A stretch of 64,000 bases of DNA from Psococerastis gibbosa (GCA_963971405.1 OZ020491.1:10410855-10474854); one strand, 5' to 3'. Positions 10,651-22,270 are shown, numbered from the stretch's first letter. The notes: generated from the letters alone by a model not told the origin. Made by a program: numbers and translations.

Positions 10651-11303
10651 GCCTACTAAAGGTAACCTATGCCCGGCATCATTTGTTATCGGAACAGGAA
10701 CTATCCGCTCAGCGCAACAAGCTTTTATGCAGCGCTCCCCGTCGAAATGCACTATGATTACCATTAAAATGCGTATCTTAGTATACCTCTGGATACCTCA
10801 ACAAGAAAACCCAGTAGGTATCCCCTATTAACCACCTAATAATTAACCAATAATATCCCACAAAGCAGAAAAAGATGTGTCCATTTTTTCATACAAAAAA
10901 AAATATTGCACTAAAAAAATAATACACGCAAAGAGGGGTAAAGACGAACTGAATATTCTTAAGAAGACCGGAAAACCTTAAAAAATCCATACTGAAAATA
11001 ATTCATAGTGAACCTAAAGCCAAGTCCGATGCAGAAATGTTAGGAGTAGCTAGATGATGCCTGGTATGTTCAAGGTAGTGGATCTTCTTAAATTAAGAGT
11101 TCAAGTTCAGAGTCATTTTAAAAGTTGCAGGCGTTGTTCCGTCCAGTTGCAGGCCCGGCTTACATACAGTGGTGTAGGAATCGTGGTGGCGTTAGCATCT
11201 TCCGGAAGCGTCCGACTTAGGGACTCCAGCGGTTACGTTGCGCTGTAAAAAATTTTCCCTGTTGAAAATTACCCTCCAAACGGATTTCCCCCTATCAAAG
11301 AAA

Positions 11304-11730
11304 CCGGTAAGTTGATTAGTTTAAATTTCCCGCCAAAAAAGTTTCTGTTTAAATTTTTTTAGTTAAGGATGGGCCGATATAATTGTCTATTTTAAAACTT
11401 TTCCGGACTTCAGTAGAGTATAAATCTTGCGCTTTTAAAACCGAAGCTGACGGAAAGTTGACTAGTTTAAATTTCCCGCCAACAAAAAGTTTCTGTTTTA
11501 ATTGTTTTAATGAAAGATGGACCTGTATAACTTATGTCTACTTTAAAACTTTTCCGGACTTCAGTGGAATATGAACCTTAAAACCGATGCTGACGGAAAG
11601 TTGAAGAGGTGAAATTTTCCGGTGGAAACGTTTATTTGTTGAATGCATTTTTTTTAATTTTTTTCTTCAACTTAAGGTACATTAATTACGGGTCATTGAG
11701 CTGTAAAACTTCACCCCTTTCAAATAGCAG
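11304..11730 (+). repeat. Three tandem units of about 144 bp
   Basis: Units start at about 11304, 11449 and 11592 with variants of ACGGAAAGTTGACTAGTTTA. Each carries TAAATTTCCCGCCAA and TTTTAAAACTTTTCCGGAC blocks. The third unit is partial. Small frames across it are not conserved between units. Confidence 0.65.
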
Positions 11731-11734
11731 TAAC

Positions 11735-13628
11735 ACAACCTGTTTAAATTTCCCAAGAGCTATTGCTTCTTTTTTCTTTATTTCTAATACTTATGATTGA
11801 CCTGCAGCACTTGAAACAACCTAGGTGAGTTTCACCCAAAGAACTTCTAATATAATACACCCCTTCTGGTTTCATTTAAGCAGGCGTTAGCCTAAAAGAT
11901 TTTCTATTTGCTATATAATAGTTAAAGCTAATCTACAGGTGCATACAGTATTTAAAATATAGTCCATCCGCAAAGACTTAAAATTAAGAAATGACTAGAT
12001 TTCATGGGAAAAATTATAAGTGATAATGAGACCTTGTTTAACTCATTGACTATCTAAGTTAACAGATTAGGTTTCTATGTTCCCTTGTTAAAACAGCAGA
12101 AATATATGCCAATATTTTGAGGTGAAAGAATCGCATGTTCCAAAGTTTGATTTCAAATTATGAACAAATATGCTATCTTAAAGAAGAATTGTTTTCAACT
12201 TTCGCAGACTTCTGATTTTTGCCTAACTCTTATTTGTCCAAAAAATCTGACAAATAGCTAACTTGCCCATATTCATGTAATGGTCAGTTTAAAACTCACG
12301 AGTGTTTCATTGTGATCGCTGGTGACCACCCGGCTTCTCTAAAGCATACTTTCTTACTACATACAAAAGAAAGTAAACCACTTTTACTCTCGAAAATATT
12401 AAAGATGAAGAAAGAAATAATTATATTATCTCAATTAGACTTGACCGGTTTCCTAGCCTATTGTTTTATGATGTAAAATAAAATAATGCAAACTAATCAA
12501 TTGATAATAATCGGCTATGAAAGTGGCCAGCGCGGGTGTCTACTTTAGTTCATGGATCAGCCGCCAGAATCTTGCAACTTTACCAGTTACGGTGACTTTT
12601 TTGTGATATGAAAAATATTATAATGTTTATCCCACAAGTTATGCATGCAAGCAAAATCTGCTTCTGGAGTCTGGAATGAAAATGTGCGTTCCAACTTCCA
12701 GTTCTTTTGGCCTATTTCCAGGAAAATTACTGAGGAAAAGTGTATAAAAATATAAATACTGGCACCTGCATAGGCGTAAGGTATTTAAGTTGTTGCATTT
12801 TACAACTGCTGATAAATGGTTCATTGCTATACACTCATTCGTTGAGTATACATTGAAACCAGTGTACATTCGTAATTTATGATGTTTTGTTATTTTTTAA
12901 TAGTTACAGCCATAACAACAGCAATAACAGAACATTGTTAGTTAGTCTACTTGACCGGTAAAAGCCATTTAAAATCGTCATGAAAATTCCTAATATCGTA
13001 TGTGACTTGACCTTTACTGAATACTAAATTGTTTTAGGGCTGAAAATTACCTTATTGCTGCGTAAAACGTAACAGCATAATTTTAAAGAGGCTTATTTAG
13101 TGTAAATTTGAGAGACAATTTTTAACACTAAATAGACTTATGAGATAACTTCCTCAAGTCATCATATCCGGAAAATAGAGAAAAGTATAGCCTAGATCGT
13201 GCGTTGGCCGTATTGTCCAGAGGTTTCTTCGTTCCCTGTTTTCTGATATAATTTGAGATACAGTAGAACTTGTGTATAACAGACATGGTCGGGCATAACT
13301 AGAAGCTCTCCTACAACCAAGTCTCTGTACTAAATAAGAATTAACTTAAGAGCAATTAAAAGTATTAATAGATTTTTTCCCAATTTTGGGTTAATTGTGG
13401 CCGAAAGGCCCAAATTTCGCACATATAGAAAATCAGACAGTTTTCTTTCTTTCTCCTTTCAATATCGGGTAAAATTTCATTAAGTTCTTAGTTCTTTATA
13501 ACAACTGAGACAGTGTTCAGTGACAAATTAAAAGGCTTCGACCCGACCAAAAGAATCTTCTCAGCAATCGAGTTTCCCTTTAATCCGAGCCTTCACTAGC
13601 ACGAGATCTTTACTGACGCCGTACTTCG
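11735..13628. other. No recognised feature
   Basis: AT-rich sequence with no repeat family from this window and no credible coding frame. It is one of the longest quiet stretches here. Confidence 0.5.
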
Positions 13629-13944
13629 TCACATGTACATATGTAACCGCAGAATACAATGTATCATATGCTCGCATGAAGGAATAAACTTCTTAATCTT
13701 ATTGTCTGTGGACAAAACATGTGTTTCTATAGTGGAAACGTCACGGTCTGACAGCTCATGGATGACCGCAACAACTCTTAACACATGTTCTCTTTGTATA
13801 TCTCGCCTTTTCTCAATGGTCTGCTTCTGGATAGCAACCTCTCGATGAAACCTTTATTTTTGCAACCTTTTCACATAACGCCACTTCTTCATGACTTGTC
13901 TTCACTGTATTGTATTTACTAGTACGAACTACGCAATGATCGGA
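13629..13944 (-). pseudogene. Coding-like minus-strand stretch, frameshifted
   Basis: Two abutting minus-strand frames together read like one protein. The upstream frame (about 13944-13852) contains KTSHEEVALCEKVAKIK. The downstream frame (13853-13629) contains FHREVAIQKQTIEKRRDIQR, then EHVLRVVAVIHELSDRDVST and IETHVLSTDNKIKKF. The junction needs a one-base shift near 13852; no short intron fits. The sequence is charged and helical, possibly coiled-coil. I do not recognise the family. It could be a decayed gene copy, an unrecognised transposon ORF, or chance: the opposite strand is also open for 71 codons. Confidence 0.35.
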
Positions 13945-14399
13945 TCATAGTGGTCAGGATATTTTCCTGGGTGAGAAGGTATAAAAACTAATCAGAAACC
14001 CAAAAGTACAGTACGGTATCGAAGCGGCCGCAGTATTTTTTGCACTAATTGTCATTATTTCTACTGTAAACCTATTGTGCCAAATTTAAGAGAACTAACA
14101 TATATTTGGATTGCACCTGCACTCTGAAGTATTGTTTAGCCTATACAACTTTTGCTTTTTCTACGGTCACTTGACTTTCATTGTCCCAGATGGTCTCGAT
14201 ATGGCAAGTTGTGTGTTGGGGTGTTCATGTAGTTTCTTCCAATATTTATTTTGGGGGCAAATCTCTTGTTGTTCCTGTCGAAGACGAAGTAATCCAGCAA
14301 TAATCTTTTATCTGGTTTATGGATTTTTAGGTATACACATTATGAAGCTTTGAAACTTCATACAGTATTGGTACTTTAAACATTGCATACTCGACATTA

Positions 14400-14725
14400 A
14401 TAATAATCATAATAATAATGTCTTTATTGGCAGCGTAGTTGGGGCTACACTAAACAGCAGATACAAGTTGTGTACATTGGAAAATATATTTATATTTCTA
14501 TTTCTAGCTACCCATTCATACTTACATACGTTCTTACATGCATCCATGGTTCATATCCCTATCCATTAAACCCGGGCTAATGCTGTTCAGACTGCTTTGA
14601 TAAAAGGAACTTTAAGACATTAGCATTAAATGTTGCTATGGTGGAGCTGTCGCGAACCTCTGCTGGTGAAGAGTTCCATAGTACTGGAGACAAAATACAT
14701 TGAGCCACCGTAGGGGTTTTTTAAT
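14400..14725 (-). mobile_element. CR1/L2-like LINE 3' end
   Basis: The minus strand encodes LWNSLPAEVRDSSTIATFNA, then NVLKFLLSKQSEQH and a stop. WNSLPxEVRxSSTxxxFxxxL is the usual C-terminus of CR1/L2/Jockey-group reverse transcriptases. The 3' end falls in an ATT-repeat tail (14400-14420, seen as AAT on the plus strand), as in CR1/L2 elements. Truncated at 5'. Confidence 0.7.
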
Positions 14726-15294
14726 CTCTTCCGACTCTTCCTACTTTTGATCACTCCTAATGCTTTGGTTTCTTCTCTCTCGGAAATCTCCAATGCACAA
14801 TTAAACGCTTCCTACATCAGCATCACTTTGTATTGCAGATATGCTCTACTGTAGTCGTGTAATGTTTAAATTGTACATTTCTTTGCTTCTTTTACCAAGT
14901 ATATACCCACGTACCGTATGACTAATGAGCAGGAGAATCTGTGGAAACTAGATGGGAAATAGTGGAAGGGAAGTGTAGTGCACGATTATGTAAACTCGGC
15001 GCTCCACTAACCCAGCTTCGCTGGTCTTGACATTGCCGTCTGTGGTCCCACTCATCCGCCGGTCCAATACAGGTTCAGTGGTGCCTAAAATGGTCACAAG
15101 TGCTTCCTACGCCAGACGAGCTCGAGCCAGGGAAAGTAATGGACGGCTCGTCAGCCGACAATTTCTCGGCACGTAGCGAGGAACAATTAACACTTTTTGA
15201 TTGTGGATAAGGTACTATAACATCCCCAAAGACTTAGTGAAACTAAAGACACTTCAATGACTCAGGTCCGAGTGTTCTGGGTGTACTGACTTTT

Positions 15295-15512
15295 TCCCGG
15301 CCTTTATCCCTAGGTGAGGTCAGCAATATGGCAGGTTTCCTTCCACTCCTTGCGATCCTGTGCTCAGGCTGCAGTTGCTCCTACAATCCTGAGGTCTTAG
15401 TGGACTTTTGTTTCTACTGTTAGCCTGGACGTCTTCTTTTTCCCTCAGCTTCGATATTTCTATCCGCTTTCTCAGGTCTTTTGGCTGCCTCCTTTCGACC
15501 TGCAATGGGCAG
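15295..15512 (-). mobile_element. LINE C-terminal fragment
   Basis: In shifting minus-strand frames the sequence gives AQDRKEWKETCHIADLT, matching the general RTE-type ending (AQDRxxWR...). A Lys/Arg-rich segment precedes it. Frameshifts show it is inactive. Confidence 0.4.
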
Positions 15513-15624
15513 GAATTGTCTAGTTGCTTAAAAAACTAGAATATGGCATAAATATATGCTGTTCAAATGGTCTCCTGAGCAATGTCAGTTTCAACTTTTT
15601 AAATAATAATAATAAAGCTTATAA

Positions 15625-16325
15625 TTTTTTACGCAATAATTATTCTGTAGGACCTTCCGATCGATGCTTTCTAAATTCAGCTATGTTTTAGGTGTTAAAT
15701 TGAGCAATAAAACCGAACATGTTGCTTCCCCAAGCAAAGTTTCGATTTTGATTAAAACAATTTTATTTAATTGCCCGCCATTATTACAGTGCTGTATTAT
15801 ATTGGTGTGTCTGGACTATGCATTCGTGCTATCGATCAATTTAGTACTTCGAGAAAGGGAAACGCAACCAAAATTTAACCCTAGGACAATTATTTACCAT
15901 GCTGAACCCCCCCCTCCTAGTAGTATGGTTTGACACAGTCCCAGGCCACGGTGTGGGCCCATAGGACTCCAGTGGACCTCCTGATTATAGTGGATTCCGA
16001 ACCACTTGGGAAACACAGTCAAGTCACACGATTAGTTCGGAGGTGACCAGGACAAGTCCTACCATGTTTCCCTACCGGCACTGTGCACACGACCAATTTA
16101 TCTGCAGCTTTGAGCCTGCTCTGGTCCGCTGGATTCAACTTGGTATGGCGGCCGGCTCCCCCCTCCCCTAAATTGGAGGCAAAATCCGCCGTTGTAGGTA
16201 GCGTAGAGGAAATGCAAGGTCTGCGGAATCTCCCTACACCTTATCGGCCAGAGCCGAAAGGGGTTATCTATCTCGGTACCTAAACTCTAATAATTGATAA
16301 ATAAGTTCACTCGCACCGGTTCTTT
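15625..16325 (+). mobile_element. Element A, diverged copy split by an insertion
   Basis: 15625-15905 aligns with 160-475 (shared GGTGTTAAATTGAG, GTTGCTTCC, and ACAATTATTTACCATG blocks). The terminal piece TTGATAAATAAGTTCACTCG-CACCGGTTCT at 16292-16325 aligns with 500-541. The intervening 15910-16290 has no counterpart in the other A copies and holds repeat B and a GC-rich patch, so it is a later insertion. Confidence 0.6.
15919..16157 (+). repeat. Repeat B, copy 1
   Basis: About 239 bp, nearly identical to the reverse complement of 61279-61520: TAGTATGGTTTGACACAGTC, CACGGTGTGGGCCCATAGGA, CCGAACCACTTGGGAAACAC, and GGATTCAACTTGGTATGGCG. Neither copy has an obvious terminal inverted repeat, tRNA box or poly(A). 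Confidence 0.7.
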
Positions 16326-16842
16326 AAATGGGAGGATCAGTGAATGTGTCCGATCGTCTCTTAACGCCATCTACAATCTCGCAGCTTCCGGTTTCATTAT
16401 AATTAAGTCCATTCTTTATTTCCTGCAATTACGCGATTATGCAACCGCCCTCATTTTTTACATGAGGGACTCAAAATATCATTCATCCCAAAATCTTTGA
16501 ATAGTACTTGCACCACTTCTCGCACTTGCACCACCATTCTGTGTGTAAAGCCTTTGAATCTGAGTCCCTTAACTACCTGTTTTATTTGCATTTTTGCCTA
16601 GTAAAGCTAAGTTTCTGTAAGCCCCCTTTTATTTCAACTTTTTCGCACCACCATTTTCAGTATTGCTTCATAGTGAACAGGGCTTTGTCACTGAAGTCCT
16701 TCCCTGCCTTCGATTGCCTCTAAGATCACAAGTTTCTATAAGCCCTCAGAATTATATTGACAAACTAATATGGCTATATGGCTTGTCAGTTTTTCTTCAA
16801 TTTTGATAATGTCATTGCCGGAAATATCATTTATATTTTTAC

Positions 16843-17152
16843 ACCTCATTCCACTTGTCTTCAATAATTGACCATTTTTCAATTTTGTAAGTTTTAATTT
16901 TATAATCTACAAGAAATTTTATGATTTAAATTATTAAATAATTCGTTTGTTCTCAAGAAAGAAAATTATTTATCAATTCCAGACTACGCCGTTGTTTAAT
17001 TTTAGTTTGTTATTGTTTGCAAAACGTGATTTTATATTCCATGATCATTGATCAATGTTAACATGCGGAAGTTAAAATGGACAATGACATAGAGTAAAAC
17101 AAAAATCTTATCAATTATTGACGGAATATTGACAAGTGGAATAGCAGGCTTA
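16843..17152. mobile_element. C-superfamily relative (C6)
   Basis: Inverted ends (TCATTCCACTTGTC at left, GACAAGTGGAATA at right) surround a TGATCATTGATCAATGTTAA core and the AATTTTAGTTTGTT block also seen in C1-C4. More diverged than those. Confidence 0.5.
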
Positions 17153-17499
17153 GGTAGGCTTCATATAGAGGTGAAATGGCAATTTGCGCTACCGGGTGAA
17201 GATTTCATGGTATCATTGTTGCAGAAACATTTAAAATATGCTCCGTTTTATAAAATAGGCACGTAGCTATGCTCAAACTAAAATGTGGACATCTGCCTAC
17301 AGTTATGCATACCAATCACAACGTGTGAAACTATGACTTTGAACGCATTATTTATGCTCTACCAACCACCTGTGCCATTTTTTAAAATGCATTTTTTTCC
17401 TTTGTTGCTTGAGTTGAGTGTCTATGTAATTAGATATTCTGAATCAGGTGCTGTACAGTAGGTACTGCTAGTTGCTCGCACCTTAAAAGGATGTTGCGT

Positions 17500-17975
17500 T
17501 AAGTGGCATGATCACATAAGAGCTGCTGCTTATAGCTACATGTTAAGGTGCCCATTCCATTGACCGGCTAGGGCTATTTCCAAAACGGTGACGTGGTAGC
17601 AGACACTCAAGACTTAGGTGGCGTTTCCACCGACCTCGCATTGCAGAATTGACGGAAATGTTTATTTTCCTCTATGCCATAGTTAAAATTGATCAATGAT
17701 CATACAATAAAATCACAAACAAACAAACTAGAATTAAAAAATGGCTTCATGGGATATGTTAATTACAAACATTTTAATAGATTTCTATAAAAAGAAAAAC
17801 AAACATTTCCGTCAATGTCACTTGCAATCTGCAATGCGAAGTCGGTGGAGACGCTACCTAAGTCTTGAGTGTCTGCTACCACGTCACCGTTTTGGAAATA
17901 GCCCTAGCCGGTCAATGGAATGGGCGCCTAAGTGGCATGATCACATAAGAGCTGCTGCTTATAGCTACATGCTAA
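17500..17975. repeat. 47-bp direct repeats flanking MITE C2
   Basis: 17500-17546 and 17929-17975 are the same 47-bp sequence (TAAGTGGCATGATCACATAA through AGCTACATG-TAA) with one mismatch. The MITE lies exactly between them, and TAA appears at both junctions. Confidence 0.9.
17547..17928. mobile_element. Composite Harbinger-like MITE (C2)
   Basis: The outer ends are GGTGCCCATTCCATTGACCG and CGGTCAATGGAATGGGCGCC, with TAA on both sides. The inner element begins GGTGGCGTTTCCACCGACC at 17617. The centre has the family's TGATCAATGATCAT core in an AT-rich interior. A frame of 87 codons across it is not matched by an open frame in C1 or C4, so it is not treated as a gene. Confidence 0.8.
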
Positions 17976-18277
17976 TAAGTACTTACATGCATTTTTATAC
18001 CTAGATTACGTTAGGTTAGGTATAGGCATATGCTAATTATAAAAATTTACTTATAAATCAGCAGAAATGTTTTCAGTTAACTTTGTCGGAGTGATTATAT
18101 GCGTGTGGGTTTGGTCAGTGGCGAATGAAGCCATTACTTGAAACACTTTTTACACTTTTCTTTATTTAAAAAAAAACAACAGGTGACAACAGAACAAAGT
18201 AAAACATAAACCACATTCAGCGTTTCCCTCAAATTTAATTTTTTTTTTTGCAGTTTTCAATTTTAAGGTGTTAAAAT

Positions 18278-18399
18278 AATAATATTTTTTTTTCCCAGCC
18301 GGTACCCCCAGCACTGGGAGCATTTAATAGAAAGAATACAATAGAACATTAAAGAAAATAATTGTTTTTACCGGAATACTGCAAGTATTATTTATATAA

Positions 18400-18443
<44 letters not shown>

Positions 18444-18508
18444 TTTTTTTCCCAGCCGGTACCCCCAGCACTGGGAGCATTTAATAGAAAGAATACAATA
18501 TATACAAC

Positions 18509-18512
<4 letters not shown>
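18278..18512 (-). mobile_element. Two LINE 3' ends in tandem
   Basis: 18290-18350 and 18448-18505 both read, on the minus strand, ATTGTATTCTTTCTATTAAA, then the hairpin-forming CTCCCAGTGCTGGGGGTACC, then GGCTGGGAAAAAAA. A similar layout (…ATGCTCC, hairpin, A-tail) ends the LINE fragment at 48.4 kb. AAT microsatellites separate them. Confidence 0.55.
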
Positions 18513-18541
<29 letters not shown>

Positions 18542-18699
18542 TCGTGTATTTCACAAGATTATTGACATAACAACATATACTGTAGACCCCCTTAGCCTAA
18601 TGGTGTGCGGGGTACCTACCAACCAACTCTAGCTGACAAAATTTAATAATAACACAAGCACAATCGCAATGTGCTATATGCGCCCAAATGGAAAATAAA

Positions 18700-18948
18700 G
18701 ACAATTTTATTTCTTCTTTCATTGTGGGGGCTTTTGAGCAGGTCCCACTTTTCATCCCTGGGGCCTTTTTTTGGAGGCCCTGTCTCATGGCACTGGGAGA
18801 GGTATGGGGGTTAAACTCCTAAAACAATTTTATTTTTTCGTTCTTTACTTCATTGTAGGGGCTTTTAGAGAGGTTCCACTTTGCATATTACCTTTTTGTG
18901 GAGGTGCCGGTCTCACGACACAGGTATGGGGGTTGAGCTCCTAAAACC
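18700..18948. repeat. Tandem duplication, 123-bp period
   Basis: Copies start near 18702 and 18825 with CAATTTTATTT. Each carries CATTGT-GGGGCTTTT, a GGTTCCACTTT-like block, and GGTATGGGGGTT-A-CTCCTAAAA. They are considerably diverged. Confidence 0.6.
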
Positions 18949-18949
18949 C

Positions 18950-20260
18950 CCTAGGTATGGTCCGGCTTTCAAGGTTACCAAATTTTGACTCGTCAGTTCT
19001 CACCTGTATATGCATTTAGTATTTGCACACATGAAAATAAATTCGACCCGGCCAGGATTGGCAGTAATGGGTCTAGTTGCGCGCCAGCTAGTTAGTATGG
19101 ACATTATATGGGAGCTCAGCGTTCATTGGCATCTACCGTCTCACGCAACTCCAGGCCGTTGTACCAGGTACCTTCCTCATCATCATCTTACAACTTCCGA
19201 GGGGTAATAATGAGGCAAGTAGTTGGTCGGAATTGGGCCTACACCACCGCTCTTTCAGGCACATGTTGCATATAGGTACTCATATCGACAAGATTACTCT
19301 TCACCTGAAGTTCATTAAGCATTTTATAAGAAGAGGTAACCACTAACGCTGTAACCGGTCTACGATAGGACCATAAATTTTGTTTCCTAGGTCGGGGAAA
19401 ATCAAGTTGGTCGAGAACTAAGCTATGAACGTTTGAGGCTCGACATGAGAGAATCGTTGCCTTCTGGATGAAACGAGACGAGGCAATGTGGCCATAGCTG
19501 AGTAACGTGAATCACTCGATTTATGCAGCATGACTGTGCAAAATATGCAAAAATGTCCAGCGAGTTTTCCACACCAAATAATTAATTTCCATTGTTTTCC
19601 CGTTAAAAATTGATCATCTTCGGAATTTTTTGTCGCCTGGAAAACCCATTGGTCGGCGACAGTTTCCCGTTACATGTTCGCTGCACCTGTCGGCCGGCCT
19701 TTATGGTCATAGCGACTCAGTTGCCTGGAATCTGTCACTGGATGTGATGGATGCTCAACTGAACCGGTCATCTGGTTTAATGAGAGGGCTTTGTACCTGA
19801 AAACGTTGACAATTGGGCATACCTGAAATACAGTACTTGAAATTGGCCACTATTACACGCGCGAATAATTTCGAGACCTTTATGATTAAAATATTGCCAC
19901 CCCTGGACTTGAGTTTATTTGCCTACCCCCTTCCACTCATTTGAACCTTGGAGGGTCTAACACTTCTTCTTCTTCCTCTTCTTCTAACGGCTCAACTGTC
20001 CTTGATGGGCTTTGGACAGCTCGACACTCCTCCAGTCATATCGGTTTTGTACGATGCTCCACCATCACCGAACTCCCAAGTCGGTTTCTAATAATTCTTC
20101 CTTCCAGTGGCTTCGTGAACGTCCCTGGCGTACATAGTTTGACCAAATTAGTCGTGCTCGAGGAGGAAGAGTACATAAAATCTTTTTCTTGTAAGGGAGT
20201 GGCTCGCAAAATATAGAAAAAGGGAGAAGGGTGGTTAAGCCCACCAACGAAGAACGTCTT
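18950..20260. other. No recognised feature
   Basis: Mixed-composition sequence. Short frames are present but without motifs or splice context. A TTCTTCTTCC microsatellite lies near 19963-19985. Confidence 0.45.
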
Positions 20261-20265
20261 CAGGC

Positions 20266-20444
20266 CAACTACAAACTGCTAATTAATGAAGAACCAGTAG
20301 AATCCGGGCTGATGGGCCGTGGTCGATATGAAAGTGAACTTCCAAATGTTTCGTCAACATCTGCGGTCGACCTCTTCGGTGGCTCCGTAGCCCATCAGCC
20401 CAGATTCTACTGGTTCTTCATGCGACTCCGGCCTTTGCAGTTAC
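20266..20444. mobile_element. Fold-back element G (G2), short form
   Basis: The left arm (GAAGAACCAGTAGAATCCGG, GGGCTGATGGGCCGTGGTCG, GTTTCGTCAACATCTGCGG) and right arm (CATCAGCCCAGATTCTACTG, then GCCTTTGCAGTTAC) are inverted copies around a short centre. The outermost left sequence is eroded. Confidence 0.7.
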
Positions 20445-20923
20445 ATTAAACTGGTAATTGCAATAGCATCATGTGTGTCTGACGAGACCAAGTCTATAAA
20501 GTACCAGAAACTGACTGTCATGTTGGCATTACCGTTTCAGGTATAGTTCGCCGTCACACTTTTTCACACTCGATTACTCCGGCCCAATATTGACCACAAT
20601 ACCATACCTACAACCTGTTCCCACACTAACCAAAGTCCAATCTCTTATGGTCGACGTACATATTACGGGACCATGCACTTGAGGTACCTACGCAAGGTGA
20701 AGGCCTGGCCTACATTGACCGGCTGGCCGACTTCGTAAGCAGGTTTTTGCACAGCGAAAAAAAGGTTGGCAAAGCCCCGGTGATAATGAAAGTGAAGAGG
20801 AATTAATTTAATCGCGAATGGCTACCTGTGGAGAATCTTGGTCGAGATGCATTAGCGTCGCGTGGTCATTAGGATAGGTGTGATGTAGGTCAAGATTTTT
20901 TGCATTTTGTTGTATTGAATTTT

Positions 20924-21062
20924 GAACTCGTATCTGTACTTGGTTAAGTCATGCTTTTGCCTGTTTCATTGCATCAATGGTGGTAGGTTGACGTATACCA
21001 GTTTACCAATGCCCAAAAATTCAATAGAAAAACAATGCAAGTAATGTCCGAAATCCATGCCT
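20924..21062 (+). repeat. Dispersed repeat E, copy 1
   Basis: Shares CTCGTATCTGTACTTGGTTA, GTAGGTTGAC, GACGTATACCAGTTT and ATGTCCGAAATCCATG with 26787-26962. It has no recognisable class. Confidence 0.55.
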
Positions 21063-21372
21063 CAAGTTAATAAACATGCTCACTCCCCCGCCGTGCTGAC
21101 AGGGTTGCTTAAAGCAGAAATGCTGAAAGCAGGCGTTGGAAAACGAACAAAGACAATGCTAAAATGCTCAAGTCTGTCATACTACAGTATTGACCAGAAG
21201 GACGCAATGCGGGTAAAAGTAACGACAGCCGCTTGGGTTTAATTACAAATTTGATGATGAATCAGCTAAAATTGGGAGAAATGTGCGAGGGTTACACCCT
21301 AAATTGTCAGCATCCCTTTTAAGTCTACAGTATAGTGGAAAATTATTCATCCCTGTGCCCATCTGTTGAATA

Positions 21373-21475
21373 TAGCCCCAAAAAGCCCTTTCTTACCCTG
21401 AACCGCCTGCTTTACATTCCCTTCGAAGCATGCCCAGACAAATTAGCAAGTGTGAGACTTGAACCTGTTGTACAG
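21373..21475 (-). mobile_element. SINE family S fragment
   Basis: Minus-strand partial copy: AGCCCTTTCTTACCCTGAAC, CCGCCTGCTTTACATTCCCT, and a tRNA-head remnant ending GAGACTTGAACCTGTTGTAC. The 3' tail is missing. Confidence 0.6.
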
Positions 21476-21524
21476 GTATAGGCTATGTCAATCCAACTTT
21501 ATCTGGCTCTTATGGTTTGAATTG

Positions 21525-21840
21525 AATTGAATTGAAAACGACTTTATTGAATAAAAACAAAACAAAAGGCGAACAACAAGACTATAAAGTCTTCTTTTCA
21601 TGCTAACCTTAAAAACAAACATATTGTATTAATATATATATGCTTAAAATTAAATAGAGAAGAAGGGGAGGGGGAAGGGGATCCATTGTCGTCACCATTA
21701 TAAGACCGAAGAGAGTCTCAAGCGTTATCTAAGATATATTGCTTAATAATTTTCTTAAAGCTACTGAGTGAACTAGCTGCCCTAACCTCCAATGGTAGGC
21801 GGTTCCAGTGGCGAATATACATTATATTACATTTTGCATT
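21525..21840 (-). mobile_element. LINE 3' end with TTCAA tail
   Basis: The minus strand encodes IRHWNRLPLEVRAASSLSSF, then KKIIKQYILDNA and a stop at 21718. This is the CR1/L2-type C-terminus. After a 3' UTR it ends in a short TTCAA repeat (21524-21538, GAATT on the plus strand). A SINE fragment abuts its upstream edge. Confidence 0.7.
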
Positions 21841-21846
21841 TTTTTT

Positions 21847-21951
21847 ACATGCCCTCCGAAGCATGATCAGAAAATGTAAAAAGTGTGGGACTCGAACCAA
21901 CAACCTTTTGGGTGAAAGGCGGAGCCTGTATCACTACTCTACATGTCCTTA
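21847..21951 (-). mobile_element. SINE family S, head fragment
   Basis: On the minus strand it reads ACATGTAGAGTAGTGATACA, then CACCCAAAAGGTTG, GGTTCGAGTCCCACAC, and GCTTCGGAGGGCATGTAAA. The tRNA-derived head is intact but the body is lost where it meets the LINE fragment. Confidence 0.7.
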
Positions 21952-22079
21952 CAATGACGAACTATGGGTTTTCTAATAGGGAAGGAGCTGCAATTAATGC
22001 TAATTCCCTAACAGCCAAATGCCACATTGAAGATGTATTATGAATTTGAATATCTAACAGATATATAAATGAAGTTATT

Positions 22080-22270
22080 CATGTCTTCTAGATATCTTAC
22101 AGATAGCTCGAGTCAATCCATCTAGACATCTTGACATCATGACATCTATCAAACGTCTTAAAAACGTTTAGGTGTAGACATTATTACCATTGACGTCTAC
22201 AAAACGTCTATATGAACTAGTTCAGATGTAGACATTTATATCTAGTCTAGATATCTGATAGACATCAACA
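22080..22270. repeat. Degenerate AGACATCT/AGACGTCT-rich tract
   Basis: Many overlapping palindromic words (TCTAGA, AGACGTTT, GACGTCTA, TAGACATC) are repeated irregularly. No regular unit was found. Confidence 0.45.

Noticed and set aside
20266..20444. Hammerhead-ribozyme-like core (CTGATG ... GAA) in element G
   Set aside because: CTGATGG lacks the essential A after CTGATG, the putative stem II is only about 3 bp, and no helix III with a proper cleavage triplet is visible. The motif is probably coincidental.
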